Source of the DNA: Burkholderia pyrrocinia
GTDB lineage: Bacteria; Pseudomonadota; Gammaproteobacteria; Burkholderiales; Burkholderiaceae
Length of the DNA stretch: 64,000 bases
Direction: 5' to 3'
Assembly: GCF_022809715.1 (NCBI RefSeq)
Contig: NZ_CP094460.1
Location: 496,001-560,000, forward strand
This document shows, in pieces, positions 16,412 through 25,738 of this stretch. The notes below the pieces were generated by a model. It ran no database searches. It was not told the origin of the DNA and saw only the letters and a list, made by a program, of their open reading frames with translations. Both the position numbers and the translations under genes were made by a program. Numbering within the stretch: the first letter of the stretch is position 1; the number at the start of each line of letters is the position of its first letter.

Positions 16412-17875
16412 ATGACCATCAAGCACTGGATCGACGGCCGCGAAGTCGAGAGCCGTGAGACCTTCACGACGCTGAATCCCGCGACGGGCGACGTGATCAC
16501 CGACGTCGCGTCGGCCGGCGAGGCCGAAGTCGACGCGGCCGTGCGCGCGGCGAAGGAAGCATTCCCGAAATGGGCGAATACGCCCGCGAAGGAGCGCGCG
16601 AAGCTGATGCGCAAGCTCGGCGAGCTGATCGAGAAGAACGTGCCGATGCTCGCGGCGCTGGAGACGCAGGACACCGGCCTGCCGATCGCGCAGACGAGCA
16701 AGCAGCTGATTCCGCGCGCATCCGAGAACTTCAACTTCTTCGCGGAAGTGTGCGTGCAGATGAACGGGCGCACCTATCCGGTCGACGACCAGATGCTGAA
16801 CTACACGCTGTACCAGCCGGTCGGCGTGTGCGCGCTGGTGTCGCCGTGGAACGTGCCGTTCATGACGGCCACCTGGAAGACGGCGCCGTGCCTCGCACTC
16901 GGCAACACGGCCGTGCTGAAGATGTCGGAGCTGTCGCCGCTGACGGCCGACCAGCTCGGCCGGCTCGCGCTCGAAGCCGGCATTCCGCCCGGCGTGCTGA
17001 ACGTCGTGCAGGGCTACGGCGCGACCGCCGGCGACGCGCTCGTGCGGCATCCGGACGTGCGTGCGGTGTCGTTCACCGGCGGCACGGTCACGGGCAAGCG
17101 GATCATGGAGCGCGCGGGCCTCAAGAAGTATTCGATGGAACTCGGCGGCAAGTCGCCGGTGCTGATTTTCGACGACGCGGATTTCGATCGTGCACTCGAT
17201 GCGTCGCTGTTCACGATCTTCTCGATCAACGGCGAACGCTGCACCGCGGGCTCGCGGATCTTCGTGCAGCGCACGATCTACGACCGCTTCGTGCAGGAAT
17301 TTTCGCGCCGCGCGAACAACCTGGTGGTCGGCGATCCGTCCGATCCGGCCACGCAGCTTGGCGCGATGATCACGCGCCAGCACTGGGAGAAGGTGACGGG
17401 CTATATCCGCATCGGCGAGCAGGAAGGCGCGCGCGTGGTCGCGGGCGGTTCGGACAAGCCGGCGGGCCTGCCCGACCATCTGCGCAACGGCAACTTCGTG
17501 CGGCCGACCGTGTTCGCCGACGTCGACAACCGGATGCGCATCGCGCAGGAAGAAATCTTCGGGCCGGTCGCGTGCCTGATCCCGTTCGAGGACGAGGAAG
17601 AAGGGCTGCGGCTCGCGAACGACACGTCGTACGGCCTCGCGTCGTACATCTGGACGCAGGACGTCGGCAAGGTGCATCGCCTCGCGCGCGGCATCGAGGC
17701 CGGGATGGTGTTCGTGAACAGCCAGAACGTGCGCGACCTGCGCCAGCCGTTCGGCGGCGTGAAAGAGTCGGGCACCGGGCGCGAGGGCGGCGAGTACAGT
17801 TTCGAAGTGTTCGCGGAGATCAAGAACGTGTGCATCTCGATGGGTTCGCATCACATTCCGCGCTGGGGCGTGTAA
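16412..17875 (+). CDS. hpaE: 5-carboxymethyl-2-hydroxymuconate semialdehyde dehydrogenase
   Basis: A 487-residue NAD-dependent aldehyde dehydrogenase that oxidises the ring-cleavage semialdehyde to 5-carboxymethyl-2-hydroxymuconate. The general base Glu243 (MELGGKSP) and nucleophile Cys277 (NGERCTAGSR) are 34 residues apart, as in all functional family members. Length matches HpaE (about 488). The family motif SPWNVPFM and the C-terminal GGVKESGTGREGG are present. AAGGAG precedes the ATG by eight bases. It lies between hpaG2 and hpaD in a same-strand run. Confidence 0.94.
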   Translation: MTIKHWIDGREVESRETFTTLNPATGDVITDVASAGEAEVDAAVRAAKEAFPKWANTPAKERAKLMRKLGELIEKNVPMLAALETQDTGLPIAQTSKQLIPRASENFNFFAEVCVQMNGRTYPVDDQMLNYTLYQPVGVCALVSPWNVPFMTATWKTAPCLALGNTAVLKMSELSPLTADQLGRLALEAGIPPGVLNVVQGYGATAGDALVRHPDVRAVSFTGGTVTGKRIMERAGLKKYSMELGGKSPVLIFDDADFDRALDASLFTIFSINGERCTAGSRIFVQRTIYDRFVQEFSRRANNLVVGDPSDPATQLGAMITRQHWEKVTGYIRIGEQEGARVVAGGSDKPAGLPDHLRNGNFVRPTVFADVDNRMRIAQEEIFGPVACLIPFEDEEEGLRLANDTSYGLASYIWTQDVGKVHRLARGIEAGMVFVNSQNVRDLRQPFGGVKESGTGREGGEYSFEVFAEIKNVCISMGSHHIPRWGV

Positions 17876-17925
17876 CGGGCGCGGGTCGTTTCGCCGGAAG
17901 CACGAACGATATGGAGACTTGAACG

Positions 17926-18774
17926 ATGGGCAAACTGTCCCTCGCCGCGAAAATCACGCACGTGCCGTCGATGTACCTGTCGGAAATGCCCGGCAGGCAT
18001 CACGGCTGCCGCGAAGCGGCGATCCGCGGCCATCAACTGATCGGCGAGCGCTGCCGTGCGCTCGGCGTCGACACGATCGTCGTGTCGGACGTGCACTGGC
18101 TCGTCAACGCGGGTTATCACGTGAACTGCAATGCGCGGTTCGCCGGCACGTACACGAGCAACGAGCTGCCGCATTTCATCCGCGACATGCAGTACGCGTA
18201 TCCGGGCAATCCGGCGCTCGGCCGGCTGATCGCCGAGACGGCCAGCGCACGCGGGATCGCGACGCGCGCACACGAGATCGACAGCCTCGAACTCGAATAC
18301 GGCACGCTCGTGCCGATGCGCTACATGAACGGCGACCAGCACTTCAAGGTCGTGTCGATCGCCGGCTGGTGCATGTGGCACACGCTCGACGAAAGCCGGC
18401 GCTTCGGCGAGGCGCTGCTCGAAGCGATCGAGAAAAGCGATTCGAACGTCGCGTTCCTTGCGAGCGGTTCGCTGTCGCATCGCTTCAACGACAACGGCAG
18501 CCCCGAGGAATCGATCCACCAGATCAGCCGCGAATTCTTCCGGCAAGTCGACCTGCGCGTGGTCGAGCTGTGGAAGCAGGGCGATTTCAAGACCTTCTGC
18601 GCGATGCTGCCCGAGTACAACACGCATTGCCACGGCGAAGGCGGCATGCACGACACGGCGATGCTGCTCGGCCTGCTCGGCTGGGATCGTTACGACAAAC
18701 CCGTCGAGATCGTCACCGACTATTTCGCGAGTTCGGGCACCGGGCAGATCAACGCGATCTTCCCGCTGCCCTGA
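17926..18774 (+). CDS. hpaD: 3,4-dihydroxyphenylacetate 2,3-dioxygenase
   Basis: The 282-residue ring-cleavage enzyme of the pathway, opening homoprotocatechuate by meta (extradiol) cleavage. It is of the LigB/class III type, with probable metal-binding histidines in MPGRHHGCRE, VSDVHWLV and SLSHRFNDNG, and length equal to E. coli HpaD (283). It is cytosolic and Fe(II)-dependent by family knowledge. A GGAGAC sequence lies upstream of the ATG. The ring hydroxylase HpaBC that makes its substrate from 4-hydroxyphenylacetate is not in the window. Confidence 0.93.
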   Translation: MGKLSLAAKITHVPSMYLSEMPGRHHGCREAAIRGHQLIGERCRALGVDTIVVSDVHWLVNAGYHVNCNARFAGTYTSNELPHFIRDMQYAYPGNPALGRLIAETASARGIATRAHEIDSLELEYGTLVPMRYMNGDQHFKVVSIAGWCMWHTLDESRRFGEALLEAIEKSDSNVAFLASGSLSHRFNDNGSPEESIHQISREFFRQVDLRVVELWKQGDFKTFCAMLPEYNTHCHGEGGMHDTAMLLGLLGWDRYDKPVEIVTDYFASSGTGQINAIFPLP

Positions 18775-18815
18775 ACGCCGCGGTCCCGCATCAAACATCC
18801 GACCGGAGACTTGCC

Positions 18816-19208
18816 ATGCCCCACATCGTCGTCGAATACACCGCGAACATCCGCGACGACGCGCGCATTCCCGCGCTGCTGCGCACGATCAACGCGACGC
18901 TGATCGCGCAGGGCGGCGTGTTCCCGACCGGCGGCATCCGCTCGCGCGCGATCGAACTGCAGGACTACTGCGTCGCCGACGGCACGGAGGACGACGCGTT
19001 CGTCCACGTGACGCTGAAGATCGGCTCGGGCCGCAGCGACGACACGAAGAAAGCCGCGTGCGATGCGCTGTTCGACGCGATCAAGGCCCATTTCGCCGAG
19101 CTGTACGCGAAACGCTATCTCGCGCTGTCGATGGAGCTGACCGAGTTCAGCGAAAGCGGCTCGTACAAGCACAACAACATCCACGCCCGCTACAAGCGAG
19201 CCGGCTGA
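18816..19208 (+). CDS. hpaF: 5-carboxymethyl-2-hydroxymuconate delta-isomerase
   Basis: A 130-residue tautomerase-superfamily enzyme. The ATG at 18816 exposes the catalytic N-terminal proline ([12 protein letters not shown]) after Met removal, which decides the start. Length and the C-terminal NNIHARYK match E. coli HpaF (126 residues). It isomerises the product of HpaE before decarboxylation by HpaG1/G2. CGGAGAC sits seven bases upstream. Confidence 0.92.
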   Translation: MPHIVVEYTANIRDDARIPALLRTINATLIAQGGVFPTGGIRSRAIELQDYCVADGTEDDAFVHVTLKIGSGRSDDTKKAACDALFDAIKAHFAELYAKRYLALSMELTEFSESGSYKHNNIHARYKRAG

Positions 19209-19227
19209 CCCCATTCCCGATCCGACC

Positions 19228-20031
19228 ATGCTCGAAACCGCCATCATCGACCAGCTCGCGCAACGTCTGCACGACGCCGAGCGCGAGCGCAAGCAGATCC
19301 GCCAGATTTCGCTCGACCATCCCGACATCACGATCGACGACGCATACGCGATCCAGCGCGCGTGGGTGACCCTCAAGCTCGCGGAAGGCCGCACGCTGAA
19401 GGGGCACAAGATCGGCCTCACATCGAAGGCGATGCAGAACACGTCGCAGATCGACGAACCCGACTACGGCGCGCTGCTCGACGACATGTTCTTCGCGGAC
19501 GGCGGCACGATCCCGACCGGCCGTTTCATCGTGCCGCGCGTCGAGGTCGAACTTGCGTTCGTGCTCGGCAAGCGGCTTTCGGGCCCGAACTGCACGATCT
19601 TCGACGTGTACGACGCGGTCGATTACGTCGTGCCCGCGCTCGAGATCATCGACGCGCGCAGCCAGTCGATCGACCCCGATACGAAACGGCCGCGCAAGGT
19701 GTTCGACACGATCGCCGACAACGCGGCGAACGCAGGCGTCGTGATCGGCGGCAGGCCGGTGAAGCCGCACGACGTCGACCTGCGCTGGGTCGCGGCGATC
19801 ATGTCGCGCAACGGCGTGGTCGAGGAAACGGGCGTCGCGGCCGGCGTGCTGAATCATCCGGCGAACGGCGTCGCGTGGCTCGCGAATCGTCTGTCGCGTT
19901 TCGACGTCGCGCTGGAACCCGGGCAGATCGTGCTCGGCGGCTCGTTCACGCGGCCGTGCGCGGCGCGGCCGGGCGACACGTTCAGCGTCGACTACGGCCC
20001 GCTCGGGACGATCCAGTGCTACTTCGAGTGA
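19228..20031 (+). CDS. hpaH: 2-oxo-hepta-3-ene-1,7-dioate hydratase
   Basis: A 267-residue member of the MhpD/HpaH hydratase branch of the FAH superfamily; it adds water to 2-oxohept-3-ene-1,7-dioate to give the aldolase substrate. [28 protein letters not shown] (metal-binding Glu-x-Glu) and LEIIDAR are family landmarks, and the length matches E. coli HpaH (267). It is separated from hpaI by seven bases and is part of the same transcription unit. Confidence 0.93.
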   Translation: MLETAIIDQLAQRLHDAERERKQIRQISLDHPDITIDDAYAIQRAWVTLKLAEGRTLKGHKIGLTSKAMQNTSQIDEPDYGALLDDMFFADGGTIPTGRFIVPRVEVELAFVLGKRLSGPNCTIFDVYDAVDYVVPALEIIDARSQSIDPDTKRPRKVFDTIADNAANAGVVIGGRPVKPHDVDLRWVAAIMSRNGVVEETGVAAGVLNHPANGVAWLANRLSRFDVALEPGQIVLGGSFTRPCAARPGDTFSVDYGPLGTIQCYFE

Positions 20032-20038
20032 GCGAGCG

Positions 20039-20845
20039 ATGCAGATTCCTTCGAATGTCTTCAAGGCCGCGCTCGCGCGCGGCGATGCGCAGGTCGGTCT
20101 GTGGCTCGGGCTGGCAAACCCGTACAGCGCCGAAGTCGTCGCGGGTGCCGGTTTCGACTGGCTGCTGATCGACGGCGAGCACGCGCCGAACACGGTGCCG
20201 ACGATCCTCGCGCAACTGCAGGCGATCGCGCCGTATCCGTCGCACCCGGTCGTGCGCGTGCCGTGGAACGATCCGGTGATCGTCAAGCAGGTGCTCGATC
20301 TCGGCGCGCAGACGCTGCTGGTGCCGATGGTGCAGAGCGCCGACGAAGCGCGCGCAGCCGTTGCCGCGACGCGTTACCCGCCGCACGGGATTCGCGGCGT
20401 CGGCAGCGCGCTGGCGCGCGCGTCGCGATGGAATCGCGTCGGCGACTACCTGCATCGCGCTAACGACGAGATGGCCGTGCTCGTGCAGGTCGAGACGCGC
20501 GCGGGGCTCGATGCGACCGACGCGATTGCGTGCGTCGACGGCGTCGACGGCGTGTTCATCGGGCCGGCCGATCTGGCGGCCGATCTCGGGCATCTCGGCA
20601 ATCCGGGGCACCCGGACGTGCAGGCGGCGATCGACGGCGCGATCCGGACGATCAAGGCGGCCGGCAAGGCGCCGGGGATTCTGAGTGCGGATGAGGCGGC
20701 GGCGCGGCGGTATCTCGAAGCGGGTGCGCTGTTCGTCGCGGTCGGGGTCGATACGACGCTGCTGGCGAGGAGTGCAGAGCGGTTGGCGGCGCAGTTCAAG
20801 GGGGTATCCCGACCGACGGAAAAGAATGGTGACACGACGTATTGA
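20039..20845 (+). CDS. hpaI: 4-hydroxy-2-oxoheptanedioate aldolase
   Basis: A 268-residue class II (metal-dependent) aldolase of the HpcH/HpaI family, cleaving 4-hydroxy-2-oxoheptanedioate to pyruvate and succinate semialdehyde, the last pathway step. [10 protein letters not shown] contains the catalytic His48, VRVPWND carries the conserved Arg, and [13 protein letters not shown] the metal-binding region. Length matches E. coli HpaI (262). It is the last hpa gene; no transporter (hpaX), activator (hpaA) or semialdehyde dehydrogenase follows. Confidence 0.94.
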   Translation: MQIPSNVFKAALARGDAQVGLWLGLANPYSAEVVAGAGFDWLLIDGEHAPNTVPTILAQLQAIAPYPSHPVVRVPWNDPVIVKQVLDLGAQTLLVPMVQSADEARAAVAATRYPPHGIRGVGSALARASRWNRVGDYLHRANDEMAVLVQVETRAGLDATDAIACVDGVDGVFIGPADLAADLGHLGNPGHPDVQAAIDGAIRTIKAAGKAPGILSADEAAARRYLEAGALFVAVGVDTTLLARSAERLAAQFKGVSRPTEKNGDTTY

Positions 20846-20864
20846 GCGAGGGGCGGCGACAGAT

Positions 20865-21101
20865 ATGCCACGCAACGCAGACGCACTACCTGACGAATCG
20901 GGGAATTGGCAAAAGGTTTCGCAAAGGGACCGGCTGACATCGCTTGAATTGAATGCGATCCCATATCGCGGTGCGGCGGCTCGTCGACGTGTCCGCGCCG
21001 TTGTCCTGACGCGTTGCGGGGCAGAATGCGATCAAGCGATCGCGGATGTGATGGCGGAATTGAGTGCGCAGGCGCAAGCCTTGGGGATGGGTTACGACTG
21101 A
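20865..21101 (+). CDS. Possible small protein after hpaI
   Basis: A 78-codon reading frame begins 19 bases after hpaI, behind a GAGGGGCGG sequence. The product is hydrophilic with two cysteines and no recognised domain. Its last codons overlap the 3' end of the convergent AraC gene by ten bases. Composition is less Arg/Ala-biased than typical shadows, but there is no family support; it may be non-coding. Confidence 0.3.
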   Translation: MPRNADALPDESGNWQKVSQRDRLTSLELNAIPYRGAAARRRVRAVVLTRCGAECDQAIADVMAELSAQAQALGMGYD

Positions 21102-21901
21102 CTTCTAGTTATCCTGACTTCTGATGTTCCCGCTTCCAAATACTTTCCCGGCGTCGTCCCCAGCGCCCGCCGGAACATGTCGATGAACGCGCTCACGTTG
21201 TCGTACCCGAGATCGAGCGCGATCGTCGTCACCGGCACGCCGTCGGCGATTTTCTCCAGCGCTCGCAGCAACCTTGCCTGCTGACGCCACTGGGCAAACG
21301 TCAGCCCCGTCTCGGCGACGAAGCGGCGGCTCATCGTTCGTGCGCTGATGCCGGCCCATTCGGCCCATTCCTCCAGCCGCCGGTTGTCCGCGAGGTTCGT
21401 GGCGAGCGCGTCGGTGATACGCACGAGCCGTGCGTCGCGAGGCCGCGCGAGACTCAGCGATTCGACTTCCGAAGCAGCGATTTCATCGAGGATCACATCG
21501 GCGATCCGCGTCTGGGCGTCATTCAGTTCCGACCCGTCCCAGCTCGCGGCGCGCTGTACCGCTTCCCGCAGCAGCGGCGACGCACGGATCGCGCGCGGCG
21601 TATCCGGCAACTCCGCGCAGCGCGCTTCGGCGACGAATGCCGACCAGCCGGAAATCGGCCCGAACGAGCGCAGCGAATGCCGGCAATGCGGCGGAATCCA
21701 GATCGCGTGGATCGCCGGCACGACCCACTCCTGGTCGTCGAGACCGATCGTCAGCAGCCCGCTCAGCGCACCGACGAGCTGGCCGCGCGCATGCGAGTGC
21801 GGCGCGGTCACGCGCGGGTCGCGTTGCGACAGGGCGGCGGCGACGACGAACGGGCCGTCGTCGGACGTGATGAATCGGGCGGGCAGGAGCGGATCGGACA
21901 T
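21092..21901 (-). CDS. AraC-family transcriptional regulator
   Basis: A 269-residue regulator with an N-terminal cupin sensor (HSHARGQLVGALSG, IWIPPHCRHSL) and a C-terminal double helix-turn-helix. The second HTH is clear in ALDLGYDNVSAFIDMFRRALGTTPGKYL. This cupin-plus-HTH form is common near oxidoreductase or efflux genes. ATG 21901 was chosen because the cupin pattern begins within 30 residues; an ATG 54 bases upstream adds a non-homologous extension. It is divergent from the small gene at 21997 and the zinc-type oxidoreductase, the likely targets. Confidence 0.88.
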   Translation of the reverse strand: MSDPLLPARFITSDDGPFVVAAALSQRDPRVTAPHSHARGQLVGALSGLLTIGLDDQEWVVPAIHAIWIPPHCRHSLRSFGPISGWSAFVAEARCAELPDTPRAIRASPLLREAVQRAASWDGSELNDAQTRIADVILDEIAASEVESLSLARPRDARLVRITDALATNLADNRRLEEWAEWAGISARTMSRRFVAETGLTFAQWRQQARLLRALEKIADGVPVTTIALDLGYDNVSAFIDMFRRALGTTPGKYLEAGTSEVRITRSQS

Positions 21902-21996
21902 GGCCGGATAGCGGTATCGAATGGCTGTTATACCGGAGATCGGACGGCTTCGCACGCCTACACTGCGTCCATCGATGACAACCGGAGTACGACACG

Positions 21997-22248
21997 ATGC
22001 GAGCCGAACAGATGCTTCCCGACCATGCCGACCGGATCGATGCCGGCGGAACGACGATCCGCAAGGGCACCGTCGGCGCGTTTCTGGTCAACGCGCGCGT
22101 GCTGACCGATCCCGGCGCCACGCCCGCCGACCGGGCCCGCGCGGAAGCCGACGCGATCGATGCGTTGCCCGCGCTGCGCGCGCTCGGCCTGTTCGACGTG
22201 ATGGAAGTGCGTGATCCGGCGCTGCGCGCGTGGCTCGACGCACGCTGA
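21997..22248 (+). CDS. Small conserved-looking protein of unknown function
   Basis: An 83-residue soluble acidic protein (MRAEQMLPDHADRIDAGG at the start) without signal peptide or membrane segment. I do not recognise the family with confidence. Position is informative: it is divergent from an AraC regulator and 46 bases upstream of an oxidoreductase gene on the same strand, so the two may be co-transcribed. Alpha-helical character is predicted from its repeated Ala/Arg/Asp pattern at residues 40-60. Confidence 0.65.
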   Translation: MRAEQMLPDHADRIDAGGTTIRKGTVGAFLVNARVLTDPGATPADRARAEADAIDALPALRALGLFDVMEVRDPALRAWLDAR

Positions 22249-22294
22249 CGTCAGCCGAAACCGTCTATCGAGATCCCCGATTCAAGGAGCCACC

Positions 22295-23257
22295 ATGAAA
22301 GCCGCAGTCGTGAAGGGCGCCGGCGAGCGCCCCGTCCATATGGAATTCGAACCGCCGCGCGCGATGCCGGGCCACAGTCTGATCGACGTGGCGGCGTCCG
22401 CGCTGAGCCGGATCGCGCAGGGGCGCGCGTCCGGCACGCATTACTCGTCGGATCGCCGTTATCCGTTCGTCGTCGGCGTCGACGGCGTGGGCCGTCGCGA
22501 CGACGGGCAGCGCGTCTATTTCTTCGGCGCCCCCGCGCCGTTCGGCGCGATGGCCGAGCGCACGATCGCGCCCGACACGCAGTGCGTGCCGCTGCCGGAA
22601 GGGCTCGACGACGTCACGGCCGCGGCGATCGCGATTCCCGGGATGTCGTCGTGGGCCGCGCTGACCGAACGCGCGCGGCTCGTCGCGGGCGAGACGGTGC
22701 TCGTCAACGGCGCAACGGGTACGTCGGGCCGGCTCGCGGTGCGGATCGCGAAGCATCTCGGCGCCGCGAAGGTGATCGCGACAGGCCGCAACGCGGCCGC
22801 GCTGGACGCTTTGCTGAACGCCGGCGCGGACGCCGTCGTGTCGCTGCAGCAGGACGACGCGCATCTGGCGCGTGCGCTCGAACCGCATTTGCGCGCGGGC
22901 GTGGATGTCGTGCTCGACTATCTGTGGGGTGCCAGCGCGCAGACGCTGCTGGTTGCCGCGGCGAAGGCGACGCCCGATGGCCGCCGGCTGCGTTTCGTGC
23001 AGATCGGCTCGATCGGCGGCGCGGACGTGCTGCTGCCGGGCGCGGTGCTGCGCGCAACCGCAATCGAATTGATGGGCAGCGGCCTCGGCAGCGTGCCGCT
23101 GCCGCGTTTGCTGGACTCCGTGCGCGGCGTGTTCGACGCGGCCGGGCCTGCGCGGCTGGCGATCGAGACGCGCACCGTGCCGTTGTCGGCTGTCGGCGAA
23201 CACTGGGGCGATACAGACAGTCTCGTGCGCACGGTGTTCACGATGCGCGGCGAGTGA
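22295..23257 (+). CDS. Zinc-type alcohol dehydrogenase/quinone oxidoreductase family protein
   Basis: A 320-residue medium-chain dehydrogenase of the zinc-free quinone oxidoreductase branch. The NADP-binding motif VNGATGTSGRLAV (about residues 138-150) is of the QOR type, and the catalytic zinc Cys/His ligands of true alcohol dehydrogenases are absent. AAGGAG lies six bases upstream of the ATG. It probably reduces quinones or enones in the cytosol; the exact substrate is unknown. Control by the divergent AraC regulator is inferred from position only. Confidence 0.85.
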   Translation: MKAAVVKGAGERPVHMEFEPPRAMPGHSLIDVAASALSRIAQGRASGTHYSSDRRYPFVVGVDGVGRRDDGQRVYFFGAPAPFGAMAERTIAPDTQCVPLPEGLDDVTAAAIAIPGMSSWAALTERARLVAGETVLVNGATGTSGRLAVRIAKHLGAAKVIATGRNAAALDALLNAGADAVVSLQQDDAHLARALEPHLRAGVDVVLDYLWGASAQTLLVAAAKATPDGRRLRFVQIGSIGGADVLLPGAVLRATAIELMGSGLGSVPLPRLLDSVRGVFDAAGPARLAIETRTVPLSAVGEHWGDTDSLVRTVFTMRGE

Positions 23258-23405
23258 ACGGCGACCGAACCGCAGCGGGGCTGGCTCGGCGCGATGAACG
23301 AGCTGCGCGGCGACAACCGGCTATCCGTCGTGATGCCGCCGCGCATGCGGGGAAAGCAGGGCGGTCGCGGGCGAAACACACCCGTCGCCACCCGCCGCAT
23401 CAGGC

Positions 23406-24497
23406 TCAGAACCGCTGCTGAATCCCCGCCGTTACACCAACCTGCGTCGTGCCGTATCCCGCGAAATCGCGCGACACGCCGACCTTCTGGTCGTGCTTCG
23501 CGATCGCCAACGCGCCGGCCGCGTACAGCACCGTGCGCTTCGACAGCGCGTAGTTCGCACGCAGCGACACGAGCGTCGGATCGGCGTCGGTGCCGCCCTT
23601 GATGTTCTGGTGATAGACGGCCGCGATCAGCGAGAACGCCGGCGTGAACTGATACGACCCGCCGACCCAAACCATATCGCTCAGCTGGTTTGCTGCCGTC
23701 GTGTGGAACGTGCGCTTGTAATTGCGGTAACCCGCCATCGTCTTCAGGTTGCCGAAGTCGTAGCTCAGGCCAGCGTGGATGCCCTGGATGTAGTTGACCG
23801 TATCAGCCGGCGTGACGCTGTCGGCCGCGCCGTTCTGCCGGTCGAACGTGACCACCGCCGCGAACGGGCCGGTCTCGTAGCCGAGCGCGAAATCATATTT
23901 CGAGCTGGTCTTCACGCTGCCCGGCACGTTGCCGAAGCCGTACAGCGCGCCGAACTTGAAGCCGCTGAATTCGCCGTCGTAGCGCACCGCATTCGACGAG
24001 CGCGTGAACAGGCCGTCCTTGCGGCCGCCCGTCGCCATCGACGAGGTCGCCCACGAGTAGTTCTGCGAGTAACCCATCGGGTCGAACGGCAGCATGTAGT
24101 CGTAGGTGACGGTGAAGTTGCGGCCGAGCGACAGCTCGCCCCATTTGCCTTTCAGGCCGACCGTCGCGCGGCGCGCGAAGATCGAGTCGGGGCCGTCGTC
24201 GAAGGCGCCGTTCGCGAGATCGATCCCGCTTTCGAGGCGGAAGATCGCCTTCAGCCCGCCGCCGAGATCCTCGACGCCGCGCAAGCCCCAGCGCGACGTG
24301 TTCTTGTTGCCGGACTTCAGCTTGAACGAGTTGCCGCCCTGCGGCGCCGCGTGGTTCGTGTATTCGATGCCGGCATCCATGATCCCGTACATCGTGACGG
24401 ACGACTGCGCGTGCGCGGCGGGGGCGGCGATGCAGGCCGCGGCGGCCGAGCTTGTGAGGACTACTGTGCGAATCGAACGTTCTGCGCGTGACTTCAT
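23406..24497 (-). CDS. Gram-negative porin (OmpC/OpcP-like trimeric family)
   Basis: A 363-residue outer-membrane porin. The signal peptide ends AAHAQ near residue 32, and the mature start SSVTMYGIMDAGIEY is the beta-proteobacterial porin signature. The conserved SRWGLRGVEDLGGGLKAIFRLE follows and the chain ends in a terminal Phe (IQQRF), required by the BAM complex. About 16 strands are expected. It lies 174 bases downstream of an ABC importer on the same strand, so it may serve as its outer-membrane entry path. Two hairpins in the intervening space suggest separate or attenuated transcription. Confidence 0.93.
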   Translation of the reverse strand: MKSRAERSIRTVVLTSSAAAACIAAPAAHAQSSVTMYGIMDAGIEYTNHAAPQGGNSFKLKSGNKNTSRWGLRGVEDLGGGLKAIFRLESGIDLANGAFDDGPDSIFARRATVGLKGKWGELSLGRNFTVTYDYMLPFDPMGYSQNYSWATSSMATGGRKDGLFTRSSNAVRYDGEFSGFKFGALYGFGNVPGSVKTSSKYDFALGYETGPFAAVVTFDRQNGAADSVTPADTVNYIQGIHAGLSYDFGNLKTMAGYRNYKRTFHTTAANQLSDMVWVGGSYQFTPAFSLIAAVYHQNIKGGTDADPTLVSLRANYALSKRTVLYAAGALAIAKHDQKVGVSRDFAGYGTTQVGVTAGIQQRF

Positions 24498-24557
24498 TGA
24501 CGGTGTCTCCTTGGTTCTTGTGGGTTGGGTGAAACAGGTGCTGCGCGCAACGAGCCG

Positions 24558-24614
24558 CGGCGGACGCCGCAAGACGTCCGCCGGACCTGCATGTCGTCGC
24601 ATGGCGCGACATGC
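24558..24614 (-). terminator. Two hairpins between the ABC ATPase gene and the porin gene
   Basis: One has 9-base arms (24558-24566 and 24575-24583) and an 8-base loop; the other has 8-base arms (24589-24596 and 24607-24614) and a 10-base loop. They may end or attenuate the ABC operon before the porin, or structure the porin leader. There is no U tract. Confidence 0.4.
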
Positions 24615-24670
24615 GCGGTGCGCGGCGCGCGGTGCGCAGGCGCGGCGGCGCGCGGGCCGCCGCGATCGGG

Positions 24671-25738
24671 TCAGCCCGCTTTCGCGAACGCCCAGCAGTC
24701 GTTGGTCGGGAATTCGAGCCAGTGCTTGCCGGCCGCGCGCGGCACGTGACCGAACGCACGCAGGCGCATGTCGCCGCAATGGAACAGGTATTCCCAGCGG
24801 TCGCCGAGATACATCGACGTGACGAGGTCGGCCTGCAGCCGGTTCGCGCCCGGGCCGTCGGCGACCTGCACGCGCTCGAGGCGGATCACGGCCTGCGCGT
24901 CCTGGCCCGGCGCGAACGTGTCGCGCGCGAGCGCGCGCAGCTCCCAGCCGTCGCCGGCGAGCGTCACGCATTCGCCGTCGATCGCGGCGACGCGCGCGTC
25001 GATCCGGTTGTTGCTGCCCATGAATTCGGCCGTGTACAGCGAGCGCGGCGCGCCGTACAGCTCGGCCGGCGTGCCTTCCTGCTCGATGCGGCCGTTGCGC
25101 AGCAGCAGGATGCGGTCGGACATCGCCATCGCTTCGGTCTGGTCGTGCGTCACGCACAGTGCCGACAGCCCGAGCGACACGATCAGTTCGCGCAGCCACG
25201 CGCGCGCTTCCTCGCGCAGCTTCGCGTCGAGGTTCGACAGCGGCTCGTCGAGCAGGATCACCGGCGGGTTGTAGACGAGCGCGCGCGCGATCGCGACGCG
25301 CTGCTGCTGGCCGCCCGACAACTGATGCGGAAAGCGTTCCGCGAGATGGCCGAGGCCGAGCTGGTCGAGCGCGGTCTGCACGCGGCGCTTCTGTTCGGCG
25401 GGTGCGACGCGGCGCAGCTTCAGCCCGTAGCCGACGTTCTCGGCGACGGTGCGGTGCGGCCACAGCGCGTACGACTGGAACACGAGGCCGAGCGAGCGCT
25501 GCTCGACGGGCAGGTCGACGCGCTTCGCACCGTCGAAGAACACGCGGTCGTCGAGCTGGATGCGGCCGTCGGACGGCTGTTCGAGGCCGGCCACCGCGCG
25601 CAGCAGCGTGGTCTTGCCGCTGCCCGATGCGCCGAGCAGGCACACGACTTCGCCGGCCTTCAGTTCGAACGACACGCCCTTGAGGATCGGATTGGCGCCG
25701 TAGCTGAGATGCAGATCGTCGACGATGAGCTTATCCAT
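24671..25738 (-). CDS. ABC importer ATPase (Fe3+/polyamine/phosphonate-type, with TOBE domain)
   Basis: A 355-residue ATP-binding subunit. Walker A GASGSGKT at 36-43, signature LSGGQQQR, Walker B VILLDEP and H-loop VTHDQ are all intact. The C-terminal 120 residues form the TOBE substrate-regulation domain typical of PotA/FbpC-type ATPases. Its start overlaps the permease end by eight bases, indicating coupled translation. With the permease and binding protein it forms a type I importer. The substrate is not determined by the ATPase. Confidence 0.93.
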   Translation of the reverse strand: MDKLIVDDLHLSYGANPILKGVSFELKAGEVVCLLGASGSGKTTLLRAVAGLEQPSDGRIQLDDRVFFDGAKRVDLPVEQRSLGLVFQSYALWPHRTVAENVGYGLKLRRVAPAEQKRRVQTALDQLGLGHLAERFPHQLSGGQQQRVAIARALVYNPPVILLDEPLSNLDAKLREEARAWLRELIVSLGLSALCVTHDQTEAMAMSDRILLLRNGRIEQEGTPAELYGAPRSLYTAEFMGSNNRIDARVAAIDGECVTLAGDGWELRALARDTFAPGQDAQAVIRLERVQVADGPGANRLQADLVTSMYLGDRWEYLFHCGDMRLRAFGHVPRAAGKHWLEFPTNDCWAFAKAG

